From: Pelobates cultripes
Lineage: Eukaryota; Chordata; Amphibia; Anura; Pelobatidae
Length of the DNA stretch: 64,000 nucleotides
Assembly: GCA_933207985.1 (NCBI GenBank)
Contig: OW240915.1
Span: 275,864,477-275,928,476 of the forward strand
Direction of reading: 5' to 3'
A program made the translations under genes and the position numbers. Each line of letters begins with the position of its first letter. Within the stretch, counting starts at the first letter, position 1. The notes beneath the pieces are model-generated. The model saw nothing but the letters and a program-made list of their open reading frames with translations, was not told the origin of the DNA and made no database searches. Shown here one piece after another: positions 24,350 to 36,600 of the stretch.

Positions 24350-25624
24350 AACAATTGTTGCACCTAAGTCATACGTGGTTATTCTCTAAACTTCAAAATA
24401 TAGTGCATGCAAATCCATATGGCACAATTTAGTTTAAAATAGCCAAACTGTGATTATAGCTGAGTTGAGATGATTTCTTACTCAGCTACTTCAGCCTAAA
24501 TTGTGTAATTCAGCTATCAATACATTTCAATTTGGATTTCTGTGAATAACCCTAAAAAATCTAAATATTTACTAAAATGGCTTGCAGATTGAGATTCTAT
24601 GCATACTTCACCAGTTTCCAAACATGTATTTTTTCAGTGTAGCTGCACACTCATATTCACCAATTAGTACCTTGCTTTCATCTCCTATAACTACCACCAA
24701 TGGGGTAAAGCAATATCCTACACTGGAGAAATGAATTGACTGGTAAAGGCCTCTTACAACGTGTTCATCTTTATTCCCGCATTATGCTGCACCCGCTAAT
24801 AAACCAGAGGATACATAATGATATGTGACATTTTATTTTAACAACGCTCTGACCGATATGAACAAAAAGCATTTTTATCATTGCAATGTTTCATCCTTAT
24901 AAATAATGTTACGGGATCAGTGTTACCTTGCAGAAATATCTCATTTTCGTTAAAGTGATTTTTTTTTTTTGCTAGTATAATTTTGTAAAAAGCAACCACT
25001 TTGTTGCTCATTTTATCATGTAACCTTGAACTAAAAGGATAATTCCCATCACTAGCTTGACCTTTAGATCCATTGGGTCTTATCATATTTTCTCATATTT
25101 TTCCTTTCACCTTTGAAAAATGCAAAAGATAGTAAAAAGGTCTTTTTAAGAGCTGCAAATCCTAAATATGTTCTAAGTAGCTAAGATCTAACGACACATT
25201 AGAGTTCAAAATTAAGGTCTCAAACATTTTGAGAATGTTTGAGAAGTCATTCTTTCACATCAATATATATATATATATTTTTTTTTTTTTGCTCACAAAG
25301 TACAACAAATGTCATTCAGTGTATGTATGTGGTCAGTCACAGATTTGTCTCACTGGGAGTTCATGTGTATTGTTAACTCTCTTCAGTTGTTAATGTATTC
25401 CGCATATGAGATGCATCACCTTGAAGAATGACTTTTTATCCCCTGGGAATAAGCCAAACAACTATTCATTCACTATGATAATCAGTTCTACCTCAAGCAA
25501 TATATGAAACTCAAATTTAATTGGCACGTGTGATTAGTTTTTAAGACAGCAAATCATCACTGTCCATTGTAGAGAGAGAAGAAAAAGATTTAAAAAAAAT
25601 GAACAAATAAAGGCTAACATAGAT

Positions 25625-25715
25625 GTTTTTGCTCCTAGGATTCATTAACATCTCTGATCAGGGCTAATAAGGCTTATTATCTTCCTCATTATGCTCATTA
25701 GGAAGTAACAATGTT
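25625..25715. other. Candidate conserved non-coding element (copy at 35,624-35,714)
   Basis: The sequence gattcattaacatctctgat..gggctaataaggcttattatc..cattatgctcattagg is dense in TAAT/ATTA cores and has no repeat hallmark. Only interspecies alignment can show whether it is conserved. Confidence 0.25.
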
Positions 25716-26338
25716 TTTTTATATAATAGGGTTCCAAATGACTTGAAGAAGAGCAGCAATATATCACTCAGAAATATATTTAGCGATAGTCAGTACTGAA
25801 TATGCACATCTTAAAATGTGTCTGTCAAAACATTGTTTAAACATTCATAGCCTTTATCATATTTTAAAGAGTTCCTATATAGATATACAATCTCAAATAC
25901 AATCTGTATGTATATGTATATATGCATTTATTGTGTATGTGTTTATATTTAACATGTGTCCAACTATCCATCCAACATCATTCTTGCTGTTCATAGCCAG
26001 CAGCAGGATCGCAGCTACGAAGGTTTTGAAAATACAGGTATCTGTTGTGGTTTAGTCTGAATTAAATATGTTAGTTGGGTTGCTTTGAAGAAAGAGGAGT
26101 GTGCCTCTATCTCAAAGATCTCAAATTAAGAGATTAAAGTACTTGGTGGGTACCTAAAGCTCTTGCAAATATGCCACATATTTATTAAATTCATGCACAC
26201 AGTAAAAAAAATCAATAAGGTACAGTCTTAATGGGAATGCAAGCTGACATACTGATTCTGGGTGCCTAGGATGTGTTTATAAGCAGTAGTAGAAGTAATT
26301 CAGATACTCAGTATTCTTTATCAGACTTAATAAAACAT

Positions 26339-26370
26339 CCTAATGAAGATCACAGGTGTGATCGAAACGT
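26339..26370 (+). ncRNA. Hairpin-GAAAC motif, hammerhead-core-like
   Basis: CTAATGA + A is followed by an exact 6-bp stem GATCAC/GTGATC with loop AGGT (26,348-26,363) and then GAAAC at 26,364. The order (CUGANGA-like, stem, GAAA) is that of a hammerhead ribozyme core, but the first box has one substitution and there is an extra A before the stem. Probably a decayed PLE-type terminal motif. Confidence 0.35.
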
Positions 26371-26602
26371 TGCTACAAGAGTAAGACTGTATCCAAGTCT
26401 GTAACCAAAGAACGTTTAGTGCTTGGCCCTCTAATATTGGCTACATTTGATATTGGACATGTGGCCACCTCCATAGCAGGTGCACTGTGCCTTTGGAATT
26501 GCCTGGACTAAAAAGATTAACAGTGTTATATATGTAACGGTTTAGCACTTGCACTGTATTATTAAGGTAGTAGAGGCAGCTCAACAACCCAATCTGGAGT
26601 CT

Positions 26603-29600
26603 CTTTTTTTTTCTTTTTTTTTAATCTACATCAGATAGTGGGACTGTTTTAAGCCATTTCTGAGTAGCATTATCAGGTCACATATCATAATTTGTACCTT
26701 ATCTTAAAAAGAAAAAGTATATACACAAAAGGGGGAAAGAAAAAGAATAAATAAAAAGAAAAAAAACAGAAAGGAGGGAAAGAGGGAAGGGGATAATTCT
26801 GCCAATTTACTTCTCTCATTGATAGCCCTTAGACCCAAAGTGAAATATTAGCGTGTGTTAATAGTAATCTGACTATAAGGAATCCGTCCAATAAGCAAGC
26901 CAGAGCTCCCATAACTTAATGTAATATTCTCTCTTCCCCTGGGCAGCCCAGTGGATTTCTTCCAGTTCCCTCAATGTTTCCACTCTTTGTACCCACTATT
27001 TTTTAGTCGGGGCTCTGGGATTCAGCCAATATGTCAGGATCATGGCGTTAGCCTCGTTCAGTAAGTAACTCAGCAATATCTGTTTGTTTTTCTCTTTGAA
27101 GGAAGCTGGCCATCCCAGTAGGATCTTGGATGGGAATAATTGTTCAAGCATTGGTAAAATCTTATAAATATCGCTCAGGACCTGGTGCCAGTAGCCTCTG
27201 ATAAGATTACAATCCCATGAGATATGTTCCATATTCGCCCCCCTCTTTCCCCATCTCCAGCAGCAATCTGAGGCTGATAGGCCATATTTATTAAGTCCAT
27301 CTAGGGTCTTATACCATCTAGTAGCTCTTTTAATGAATAGAATTTTTCTAACGGTGCTCACCTGTGCATTCATCCCCATTTTGAACACTAATGACCAATC
27401 GTCCTTGGTCATTTGAATGTTCAAACCTTGCGTCCATTTCAGTTGGAATGAAGAAACTATCTTATCCGTAGCTCCTCTCTGGAGTAAGCTATATAGACTG
27501 TATACAGAAAGAACTGTTTTTTCTATCCCAGGACCGCAAAGCATCTCAAATTCTGTTTTATCTCTCGTCTGCCAATATGGTATCATGTTTTGTTTTAAAA
27601 AAACTTTAAGTGAATGATGCCCCTTATATCTATAAGTGCTGTCATATTTTTCCAGGCAGGGAAGTCTCTTATCCTGGTGGGTGTTTCATCTATTAATAAA
27701 CTTGTTACTGATGGATCTGCTTCTCCTGTTAATCTTTTTAATCGATTATTACCAGGCCCTTTCTGAAATTCCACGTTAGATGCTATAGGAAAAAATACAG
27801 ACATTCCCGGGGATAGGCCCCATATATCTTTAAGCCATCTCCAGGTCTGTATGATGTGATTAATAAACGGTTGTTTAGAGGGTATTAGTACATTTAGCTT
27901 GCAGGCCATGGCAACGTCTCTAACTTAACCTTTATAAAGTCCTGTTCTATCATATACCATGGCTTTTTCTTATCTATGGCTGTCCACTCTCTTATTCGTG
28001 CACACAACACAGCAGCATAATATCTATAGATATGTGGGAGGCCCAAACCACCTCTCTCAACAGGTAATGTCAATGTATTGTATGCAATGCGTGGAGTTTT
28101 ATTATTCCAGATAAACGATACAAAGATGGAGCACATCCTTCTGAAGAACTCGTTTGGCAATGAGACGGGCAATGTCTGGAATAAATATAGTACTTTAGGT
28201 AATATCATCATTTTTATGATGTTTACTCTCCCAATCAGTGAAAAAAGAGGCTGGTTCCATTTTTTAAGATCTTCTCCAATCTTTCCTAACAATCTTCCAT
28301 AATTTATTTTGGAAGATTGTATCATCAGCTGTGTCCCTAAGTATGTTATACCAGTATCTGTCCACTTATATTTATATATCTTTTGTAGTTTCTCTTTAGT
28401 TCTTTTATCTATCCCCACTCCCATTATTTCACATTTATCTGCATTCACTTTAATGTTAGCTAAAGCTCCAATTCCTCCAACATGAGAGAATGTATGCAAT
28501 GGTTCTGTGAGCGTAAATAAAAAATCGTCCGCAAAGGCAGATACTTTTACCTCCCCTCCAGTGTGCTTATATCCTTTAATATGAGTATTCTTTCGTATTG
28601 GTTTTGCGGAATGGATTAAATGCCAGGACAAAAAGAAGAGGGTACAATGGACATCCCTGGCGGGTGCCATTCGTAATACTAAAAGAGTTTGATAGTTGGC
28701 CATTAACTCAGGTATTAGCTAAGGGGCCTCTATACAATGTCTGTATCCAATTAGAAAATCTAGGTCCAAGCCACCATGCCTCTAGTATAGCAAACAGATA
28801 GGACCGATCCATCCTGTCAAAAGCTTTCTCGGCGTCAATTGTTAGCAGAGCTGTGGGATGTTTGTTATAGCTCCTTGTACGAAATTCAGAATTTTAGTAG
28901 TGTTCCAGAGACAAAGCCCGCTTGATCAAGGTGTATCAGTCCAAGCATAAGGGGCTTGAGCCTATTAGCCAATAATTTTGAAAATATTTTTAAATCAACA
29001 TTAATAAGTAAAATAGGTCTATAACTGCTGCATAATTCCAGGTCTTTCCCCACTTTATGTATCATAGCGATTACTGCTCTTAACATTGGTGGTGGCATAT
29101 TTATAGTAGAAGTTAATCCTTTAAAGGTTCTAAGAAAGTGTGACTCTAGGATATTTTGGAATTGTTTGTAATGACGTGCCGATAGGCCATCTGGCCCAGG
29201 GCTTTTATTAAGAGACATTGCCCTTATCACAACCGAGAGCTCCTCAGCAGAAAATTGCCCTTCCAACTGAGCTGACATCGCTTTTGGTATTTTCGATAAA
29301 ATGTTTTTAGACAAATATTGTTCTCTTTCATATGGAGTGCTATCCAGGGGTTTTAAGTTATACAATTCTTGATAATAATTTCTAAAAGTGGTTGCTATTG
29401 CCTCTGTGGTATTGCAAATTTTCCCTTCTTTGTCTTTAATTTTATGTATATATATATATATATATGTTTTTTGTAGTTTTACTTTTAGGGCTTTAGCTAA
29501 TAATTACCCGCTTTTATCTCAATGTGAATAGAATGTGCTTTGTGTCATCTGGACCGCTCTTTGGGCCTCGTAAGTCAAAAGTGACCTAAGCTTTAATCTA

Positions 29601-29775
29601 TTTGACGTTAAGATCTTAAAATTATCTTCAGTTGGAGTTTGCTTGTGGATAGACTCCGTTTTTTTATAAGCCTTTGTATTTCCTCAACTCGTTCCTTTTT
29701 GCATCTAGCATTAATTAATACGCCCCGAATCACGCCCTTATGTGCTTTCCATATCCATGGGTCGTTCATGTCATC
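26603..29775 (-). pseudogene. 5'-truncated L1 LINE, ORF2 remnant (copy 1)
   Basis: Minus-strand L1 retrotransposon. From the 5' side: at about 29,765 the linker after the endonuclease (DPWIWKAHKGVIRGVLIN, then KKERVEEIQRL), which marks L1; at 29,365-28,886 the RT start with NKSPGPDGLSARHYK, SSYRPILLINVDLKIFSKLLANRL and LDQAGFV; at 28,703-27,894 the palm with FADDF (catalytic pair intact) and YLGTQL; at 27,909-26,996 the C-terminal domain with a zinc-knuckle-like SDCCWRWGKRGANMEHISWDC. Its plus-strand T-run at 26,606-26,625 is the poly(A) tail. ORF1 and the endonuclease are absent. Frameshifts and stops break ORF2 into at least four frames, so it is inactive. Confidence 0.93.
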
Positions 29776-30952
29776 TGTACAGTTTTATAAAAATATTGAG
29801 AGAAGGAGGGAGTAGCGCCTACCAGTGTTCTCTGGTGATATAGGGAACAAAACAGATATGGAAAAATGGAAAAGTATATGGTATAGTATATTTCACAATA
29901 TGAAAAAAAAACAGAAAGAAATGCACTTACAGATGCAGTACTATCAAGAGCTCCACTTCTAGGCAAATGTGCAATATAATATCCACTTAAGGATAGTGTT
30001 TCTTGGTTCTAGTTGGTAGTCCAGAGTTTATGAAACAGAAACACAGATTGATCATATAGTGTATAATGTATGTGTATATGTCTATAATACCATGTGGACA
30101 TTTTACATCAGGGGTGCCCAGATGTTATAGAACTACAACTCCAGTGATGCTTTACATGCCTTTAGAATGCATTTAGACTGGCAAAGCATCATGGAGGCTG
30201 CAGTTTTAAAACATCTGGGGATATATTTTTGGGTACAACATTACTACACCTGTGACCTGAGGAAAAAAATTGTTTTCCAATATGCCATCCATTTTTTCTG
30301 AAAAGAGGAAGTTCCCAGCATACCAGCCTATCACATGACATATCACTGGAAAGCCAAGGATGTCCTCTGTGAACTTAATGAGCTACTTTATCAGGGATTG
30401 ATAGAGTAGCTCTAAAGGATAAAAGGAGATATAAACGAAATGTCCAGTACAGAGGACACAAGTAAATGAGCTGCGTCTCAGTAACATATCGTCAATTTGT
30501 GTTTCTGTTTCATAAACAATCATACAATTTACAAAATACATTGTCAAATCACTATTGCAATTCAGTGCTCTCCCCAAAATCACAAATAGAAATGCCTAGT
30601 TCCCAGTTCCTACATACCTCCCAAAAGAAGAAACAAAGGTGGGTTTTGGTAAAGCAGTCTTCCATCTTTTGATGCAAGACCCATGAGGCCTTACACCCAG
30701 TTATAAATTTATAACAACATAGTTAGGAAGTGAGGTTGTCGATAGATGTGACAATTAAACTGCATTGTGCTATAGAATTTATAGTTTGTTTTTTTCGGAC
30801 ATGCTCTTTTCCACCACAAACAATGAGGAAACTAGTTAACAACAAGAAACTATACAGAAAGAAAAAGATATTTTCTTTTAAAAGCTATTTCTATTGACTG
30901 CTGCAATCAGCTTAAACGTTATAGTCTAGAATGTATGAGGCGGCAAGGCATT
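29776..30952. other. Non-coding DNA (also 39,775-40,975)
   Basis: Contains the dispersed repeat at 30,111-30,235 and otherwise unique sequence. A ttgtgtttctgtttcataaac block at 30,494 is the reverse complement of gtttatgaaacagaaacacag at 30,018, giving a widely spaced inverted pair. Confidence 0.45.
30111..30235. repeat. Short dispersed repeat (copy near 40,110-40,260)
   Basis: Related to 1,508-1,622. Copy 2 has about 15 extra bases (aaaggtagattccca) after gggtgccca. Since the 1,508 copy has ccaaaggttg at this place, the longer form is probably ancestral and copy 1 has a deletion between two ccca/cccag repeats. Confidence 0.5.
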
Positions 30953-31027
30953 GTGTGTGTCTGTGTGTATGAGGGGTGCACTGTGTGTATGAGTGGTGCA
31001 GTGTGTGTGTGTATGAGGGGTGAAGTT
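30950..31027 (+). repeat. GTGTGTATGAGGGGTGCA minisatellite (copy at 40,974-41,046)
   Basis: Three to four units of tgtgtgtatgagnggtgca. It produces the Thr-His-rich minus frames around it. Confidence 0.85.
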
Positions 31028-31095
31028 GGGTGCAGGACTGTGTTGGGACTGGTGCACACCTGTATTGTGTGCAGATGGAGGTATATATATATATA

Positions 31096-31465
31096 GACCC
31101 AAGGTGCAGACTGTGCAAAGAGGCCTATGAGACAGTCCAGCACCTAGTAACGGATGCAAGATGTTAGCAGGAACAGTGTACACACAGAGGCACAACCAAG
31201 TTGCGGGGATTGTGTACCGAAACATCTGCACAGAATATGGATTGGACCTACGTAAATCTAGATGAGAAATACCACAAAGGATAGTTGAGAATGGCAGGGC
31301 TAGATCCTGTGGGACTTCAAGATCCAGACAGACAAGCAAGTGCTGGCCAACCAACCCGACATCATGGTGGTAGACAAGGAACGGAAGACTGTAATCATGG
31401 TGGATGTGGCAATACCCAGTGACTATAACATCAGGAAGAAATAACATGAGAAGGTGGAGAAATAC
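31096..31465 (+). pseudogene. LINE C-terminus with CCHC knuckle and restriction-like endonuclease
   Basis: Plus-strand translation with two frame corrections gives CRLCKEAYETVQHLVTGC, a C-x2-C-x8-H-x4-C knuckle, then TQRHNQVAGIVYRNICTEYGL, then LANQPDIMVVDKERKTVIMV and DVAIPSDYNIRKK. The PD...(K/D)...D pattern preceded by a CCHC knuckle is the C-terminal arrangement of early-branching LINEs with a restriction-like endonuclease (R2/R4/NeSL-type group). A one-base loss after GTAACGG, a TGA at a Trp codon, a second one-base loss before ATCCTGTGG, and a TAA near the end make it dead. The 173-codon minus frame over it is only its shadow. Confidence 0.75.
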
Positions 31466-32914
31466 TTTTTTTTTTTTTACAAACTTCTTGGGAATAAAGG
31501 GGTCAAGGTAAAATAATCCTTTCAGCAGAGAATTGTTGCTGATCGCAAACCCACATTGTAAGAGTTCATGTTGTGAAAACCATTTCTAACTCTCTCTGTA
31601 CTAACCAATAAATCCCATCTGTAAAGATGGTAGAAAAGTACAATTTCTTCTCATTTCAGGATGATTTATTACTTAAAAAAATATATGTTTTTCTTGTGGG
31701 GACTTGTGTTCCTGCTTTATGGGATTTCATGCTGGGGTAAAGAAAAATAGATATGTAACTATGTTTAAATTAAGGAAATAATCCTTTGTTTTACTTTATT
31801 TGGGATATTCATAATACAATAACTGATCTATAAGTATATATAACTGATCTCATAAGTGTGAAATTTTTAGTGTATATCCTCTGCCTAACAGTTAACAGGC
31901 ACAAGTATATACAGATTATAACTAATAAAGAATGGTTATTATTTATTTTTTGACACACTCCACCATTCTAAGTTATGCATTACACGGGATAAATTACCTT
32001 GTGCATAACATGATTAGGATGTTGTTATTCGCCTCACAATTTTATGATCATATTAAAGTCATATGGTCTTGGAATCCTGTAGTGACTTGTAATATTTTCA
32101 TTAAGTTCAATAGGATGTATTCTACCTGCATTTAACAGAACCTGCAAAGAAACCACAAAAAAACCCTGAAAAACTGTGTATCTTATAGTAGTAGTTCATA
32201 GTTAATATAAATATAGAAAAATAATAAATACAGATCTCTCAACATTCTTGTTCTAAAGTGAAATATAATGTATTCTAAGTCTTAAAGTAGTTGCAAGGCT
32301 TCAGTCATAGTTACATATATTTATCGGGCAAAGTGCTTGATAAATGTCTATAAACAGAATAAAAACATCACAGTGACTTTAGAAATGTGAATAAATTGGA
32401 TAAAGTGCACATTGGTACAAAAAACAAGAATAAACTATATGTTTCTGAAAATATGAGCATGTAGATCACATGCATGTCCTGTGGTGATCTGAGACCGTGG
32501 TAAGTGGGTTAGGAAGGGTCAAGGGGCAAGATCACCTGAAAAAGAGGGTTGTAGGTAAGTTGAGTCTCTAACTGAAATGACAAAGAAAATACATAAATTG
32601 TTTCTGGTTTTTGACAGTGGTCTTCCTAAGTGCAGGAGTCAGAGGAAAGAAAAGTAACTCTGTTGGGAATATATGTCCCATGAAATTTATATTCCTGCCC
32701 ATGCTGGACATAAGCTCTCTAGTCCAAAATAGCTTTATATAACAAGTGAGACATTTAATGGACACATACAAAGTAATACTTAAAACTTGAACTCATACAG
32801 TTGTAAAGTTGATAAAAATAGAAAAAACTGTTAACACTCACAGACTTATTGAAAAAAAAGTCTCCTTTATCCATCCTTGGGAAAGTTCAGATAATTATGT
32901 GATAAGTCATGCTG
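31466..32914. other. Non-coding DNA (also 41,490-42,967)
   Basis: No gene or recognisable repeat. Frames at 31,932 (+) and 32,568 (-) are conserved between the copies only because the copies are nearly identical. Confidence 0.5.
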
Positions 32915-32946
32915 GTCGACGTTTCAGTCCCATATTGTGACTTTCC
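32915..32946 (-). ncRNA. Hairpin-GAAAC motif (copy at 42,968-42,999)
   Basis: On the minus strand an AGTC...GACT stem with loop acaatatgg is followed by tGAAACGTCGACCAGC. It is the same architecture as the other hairpin-GAAAC sites and lies just outside the Tc1 left end, so Tc1 inserted next to it. Confidence 0.35.
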
Positions 32947-32956
32947 TTAAGATTTA

Positions 32957-33045
32957 CAGTGCCTTGCAAAAGTATTCACCCCCTTGGCATTTTTTGTGTT
33001 TTGTTGCCTCAAAACCTGGAATTAACATGAATTGTTTGAGGATTA
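32957..33045 (+). mobile_element. Tc1 left end, copy 1
   Basis: TA (32,955-32,956) is followed by CAGTGCCTTGCAAAAG..., the left inverted terminal repeat of the Tc1 element described at 43,010. The matching right end is not present in copy 1 because the block ends at the gap. Confidence 0.9.
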
Positions 33046-33629
33046 ATCAGTGATAAATTAGACACCTACCCTATATAAGAGTCGTCTGGTCTAGTCTTTA
33101 CAATAGTATCACATAAGTTTCAACATTTATATAAAAAGGGAGAGAAGACATAAAAGGAAATAATAGTGTAAATCCGTGTGGTTGATCTTCTCTGTGAAAT
33201 AGTTAAATTAATCGCCAACTCACATGCTACAGAGCCTGGGGTAGGAGAGGCTCAAATCACATTCACTTTAGTGCTGTCTGGTGGCACGTTCCCCTTTAAG
33301 AGTAACAGTAATTTTCGTCAAAATAAGGAGACAAAAGAAGTACAGTGGAAAATAATCTGGTGTAGTATTTCTTAGATATAGGTGAGAATGTAGTAGCTTT
33401 GAATGAGTGCTCACCTTTTTCAGAGCCCAAGTACCTGGCTCTGGGTTTGACATCTTGGATGTCAGTAAAGGGGACACCTCCCTTCTTGGAGCAGGTTTGA
33501 TGAGGACCAGGAGCGAACTTGGTATAAAAGTAAATTTATTCTAACAAAGTAACAATAAAATACAGATGTATAAAAGTAAAATCTATAAAAATTCAATAAA
33601 AAAGTATTCAACTGGATTCCTTGTTATCT

Positions 33630-33662
33630 GAGACGCGTTTCACCCTTCTTGAAGGCTTTCCA
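33630..33662 (-). ncRNA. PLE terminal motif with GAAACGCGTC (copy at 43,684-43,716)
   Basis: The minus strand reads CTGATTG..aaaGCCTTC-aa-GAAGGGtGAAACGCGTCTCAG: a CUGAUx-like box, a 5-bp stem CCTTC/GAAGG and GAAACGCGTC. The match to hammerhead-bearing PLE terminal repeats is better than at the other sites. It is downstream of and co-oriented with the PLE nuclease frame at 44,929-45,522. Confidence 0.45.
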
Positions 33663-33973
33663 ATCAGCATATACTGCTCTGTTTTTCGTCCGTTTAAATA
33701 TGCCGGTTCAGCTTCCCATTGGTGGGTTGTGTCTTCTGTCATCCAATTAGGTGTCTCCTCTGAGGGGGGAGTGTAGTATCCAGCTTAATCCCATGCCGGA
33801 AGTGACATCAGGCACTTTGCTGCATCACTTCTGGTATTAAATTTCACCATTTTGTGTACGGGCAAGTAACAGGGAAATGACCTGGCACCATAGTCCGTGC
33901 CTGTCTTTCCTATTTTGCCCGATGTTACATGTTTAATTGGGGATTTCATTATATACACATATATAGTAGGGGC

Positions 33974-34248
33974 ATTATTATTATTATTATTATTGCCATT
34001 TATATAGCGCCAACAGATTCCGTAGCGCTTTACAATATTATGAGAGGGGATTTAACTATAAATAGGACAATTACAAATAAACTTACAGGAACAATAGGTT
34101 GAAGAGGACCCTGCTCAATCGAGCTTACATTCTATAGGAGGTGGGGTGTAAAACACAGTAGGACAGGAATTTGCAATCAAATAAGGTGGGCTGCCCTTTA
34201 GGAGAGGGCAAGAGACAGGTATGTGAGGTAGGGGTTAGTCTTGGAGGC
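33974..34248 (-). mobile_element. (AAT)n-tailed LINE 3' end, copy 1 (cut by gap)
   Basis: Same as the first ~280 bp of 44,023-44,425; it is cut off by the gap. Confidence 0.75.
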
Positions 34249-34348
34249 NNNNNNNNNNNNNNNNNNNNNNNNNNNNNNNNNNNNNNNNNNNNNNNNNNNN
34301 NNNNNNNNNNNNNNNNNNNNNNNNNNNNNNNNNNNNNNNNNNNNNNNN
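34249..34348. other. Assembly gap, exactly 100 N
   Basis: One hundred Ns is the conventional length for a scaffold gap of unknown size. It separates the two duplicate blocks. A 86-codon frame running through it (34,171-34,431) is meaningless. Confidence 1.
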
Positions 34349-36337
34349 AACAATTGTTGCACCTAAGTCATACGTGGTTATTCTCTAAACTTCAAAATAT
34401 AGTGCATGCAAATCCATATGGCACAATTTAGTTTAAAATAGCCAAACTGTGATTATAGCTGAGTTGAGATGATTTCTTACTCAGCTACTTCAGCCTAAAT
34501 TGTGTAATTCAGCTATCAATACATTTCAATTTGGATTTCTGTGAATAACCCTAAAAAATCTAAATATTTACTAAAATGGCTTGCAGATTGAGATTCTATG
34601 CATACTTCACCAGTTTCCAAACATGTATTTTTTCAGTGTAGCTGCACACTCATATTCACCAATTAGTACCTTGCTTTCATCTCCTATAACTACCACCAAT
34701 GGGGTAAAGCAATATCCTACACTGGAGAAATGAATTGACTGGTAAAGGCCTCTTACAACGTGTTCATCTTTATTCCCGCATTATGCTGCACCCGCTAATA
34801 AACCAGAGGATACATAATGATATGTGACATTTTATTTTAACAACGCTCTGACCGATATGAACAAAAAGCATTTTTATCATTGCAATGTTTCATCCTTATA
34901 AATAATGTTACGGGATCAGTGTTACCTTGCAGAAATATCTCATTTTCGTTAAAGTGATTTTTTTTTTTTGCTAGTATAATTTTGTAAAAAGCAACCACTT
35001 TGTTGCTCATTTTATCATGTAACCTTGAACTAAAAGGATAATTCCCATCACTAGCTTGACCTTTAGATCCATTGGGTCTTATCATATTTTCTCATATTTT
35101 TCCTTTCACCTTTGAAAAATGCAAAAGATAGTAAAAAGGTCTTTTTAAGAGCTGCAAATCCTAAATATGTTCTAAGTAGCTAAGATCTAACGACACATTA
35201 GAGTTCAAAATTAAGGTCTCAAACATTTTGAGAATGTTTGAGAAGTCATTCTTTCACATCAATATATATATATATATTTTTTTTTTTTTGCTCACAAAGT
35301 ACAACAAATGTCATTCAGTGTATGTATGTGGTCAGTCACAGATTTGTCTCACTGGGAGTTCATGTGTATTGTTAACTCTCTTCAGTTGTTAATGTATTCC
35401 GCATATGAGATGCATCACCTTGAAGAATGACTTTTTATCCCCTGGGAATAAGCCAAACAACTATTCATTCACTATGATAATCAGTTCTACCTCAAGCAAT
35501 ATATGAAACTCAAATTTAATTGGCACGTGTGATTAGTTTTTAAGACAGCAAATCATCACTGTCCATTGTAGAGAGAGAAGAAAAAGATTTAAAAAAATGA
35601 ACAAATAAAGGCTAACATAGATGTTTTTGCTCCTAGGATTCATTAACATCTCTGATCAGGGCTAATAAGGCTTATTATCTTCCTCATTATGCTCATTAGG
35701 AAGTAACAATGTTTTTTTTATATAATAGGGTTCCAAATGACTTGAAGAAGAGCAGCAATATATCACTCAGAAATATATTTAGCGATAGTCAGTACTGAAT
35801 ATGCACATTTTAAAATGTGTCTGTCAAAACATTGTTTAAACATTCATAGCCTTTATCATATTTTAAAGAGTTCCTATATAGATATACAATCTCAAATACA
35901 ATCTGTATGTATATGTATATATGCATTTATTGTGTATGTGTTTATATTTAACATGTGTCCAACTATCCATCCAACATCATTCTTGCTGTTCATAGCCAGC
36001 AGCAGGATCGCAGCTACGAAGGTTTTGAAAATACAGGTATCTGTTGTGGTTTAGTCTGAATTAAATATGTTAGTTGGGTTGCTTTGAAGAAAGAGGAGTG
36101 TGCCTCTATCTCAAAGATCTCAAATTAAGAGATTAAAGTACTTGGTGGGTACCTAAAGCTCTTGCAAATATGCCACATATTTATTAAATTCATGCACACA
36201 GTAAAAAAAATCAATAAGGTACAGTCTTAATGGGAATGCAAGCTGACATACTGATTCTGGGTGCCTAGGATGTGTTTATAAGCAGTAGTAGAAGTAATTC
36301 AGATACTCAGTATTCTTTAGCAGACTTAATAAAACAT

Positions 36338-36369
36338 CCTAATGAAGATCACAGGTGTGATCGAAACGT
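36338..36369 (+). ncRNA. Hairpin-GAAAC motif, copy 2
   Basis: Same as 26,339-26,370 in the duplicate block; stem and GAAAC are unchanged. Confidence 0.35.
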
Positions 36370-36600
36370 TGCTACAAGAGTAAGACTGTAGCCAAGTCTG
36401 TAACCAAAGAACGTTTAGTGCTTGGCCCTCTAATATTGGCTACATTTGATATTGGACATGTGGCCACCTCCATAGCAGGTGCACTGTGCCTTTGGAATTG
36501 CCTGGACTAAAAAGATTAACAGTGTTGTATATGTAACGGTTTAGCACTTGCACTGTATTATTAAGGTAGTAGAGGCAGCTCAACAACCCAATCTGGAGTC

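Larger units (their letters stand above)
24350..26602. other. Non-coding DNA, copy 1 (also 34,349-36,600)
   Basis: There is a (TA)n/T tract at 25,264-25,290. Frames at 24,838 (-) and 25,816 (+) are the same in both copies but show no domain. A candidate conserved element lies at 25,625-25,715. Confidence 0.5.
24350..34248 (+). repeat. Duplicate block, copy 1 (probable false duplication)
   Basis: This block repeats almost base for base at 34,349-44,305. It starts at aacaattgttgcacctaagtc and ends at gttagtcttggaggc, directly against a 100-N gap. Offsets are 9,999 through the L1, then 10,012, 10,024, 10,049, 10,053 and 10,057 as copy 2 gains small insertions. Because copy 1 ends exactly at the gap and copy 2 begins exactly at the gap, this is best read as two haplotypes placed in series. 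Confidence 0.95.

Noticed and set aside
30926..31447. 173-codon minus frame (also 40,950-41,471)
   Set aside because: It is antisense to a recognisable LINE endonuclease fragment and a TG minisatellite.
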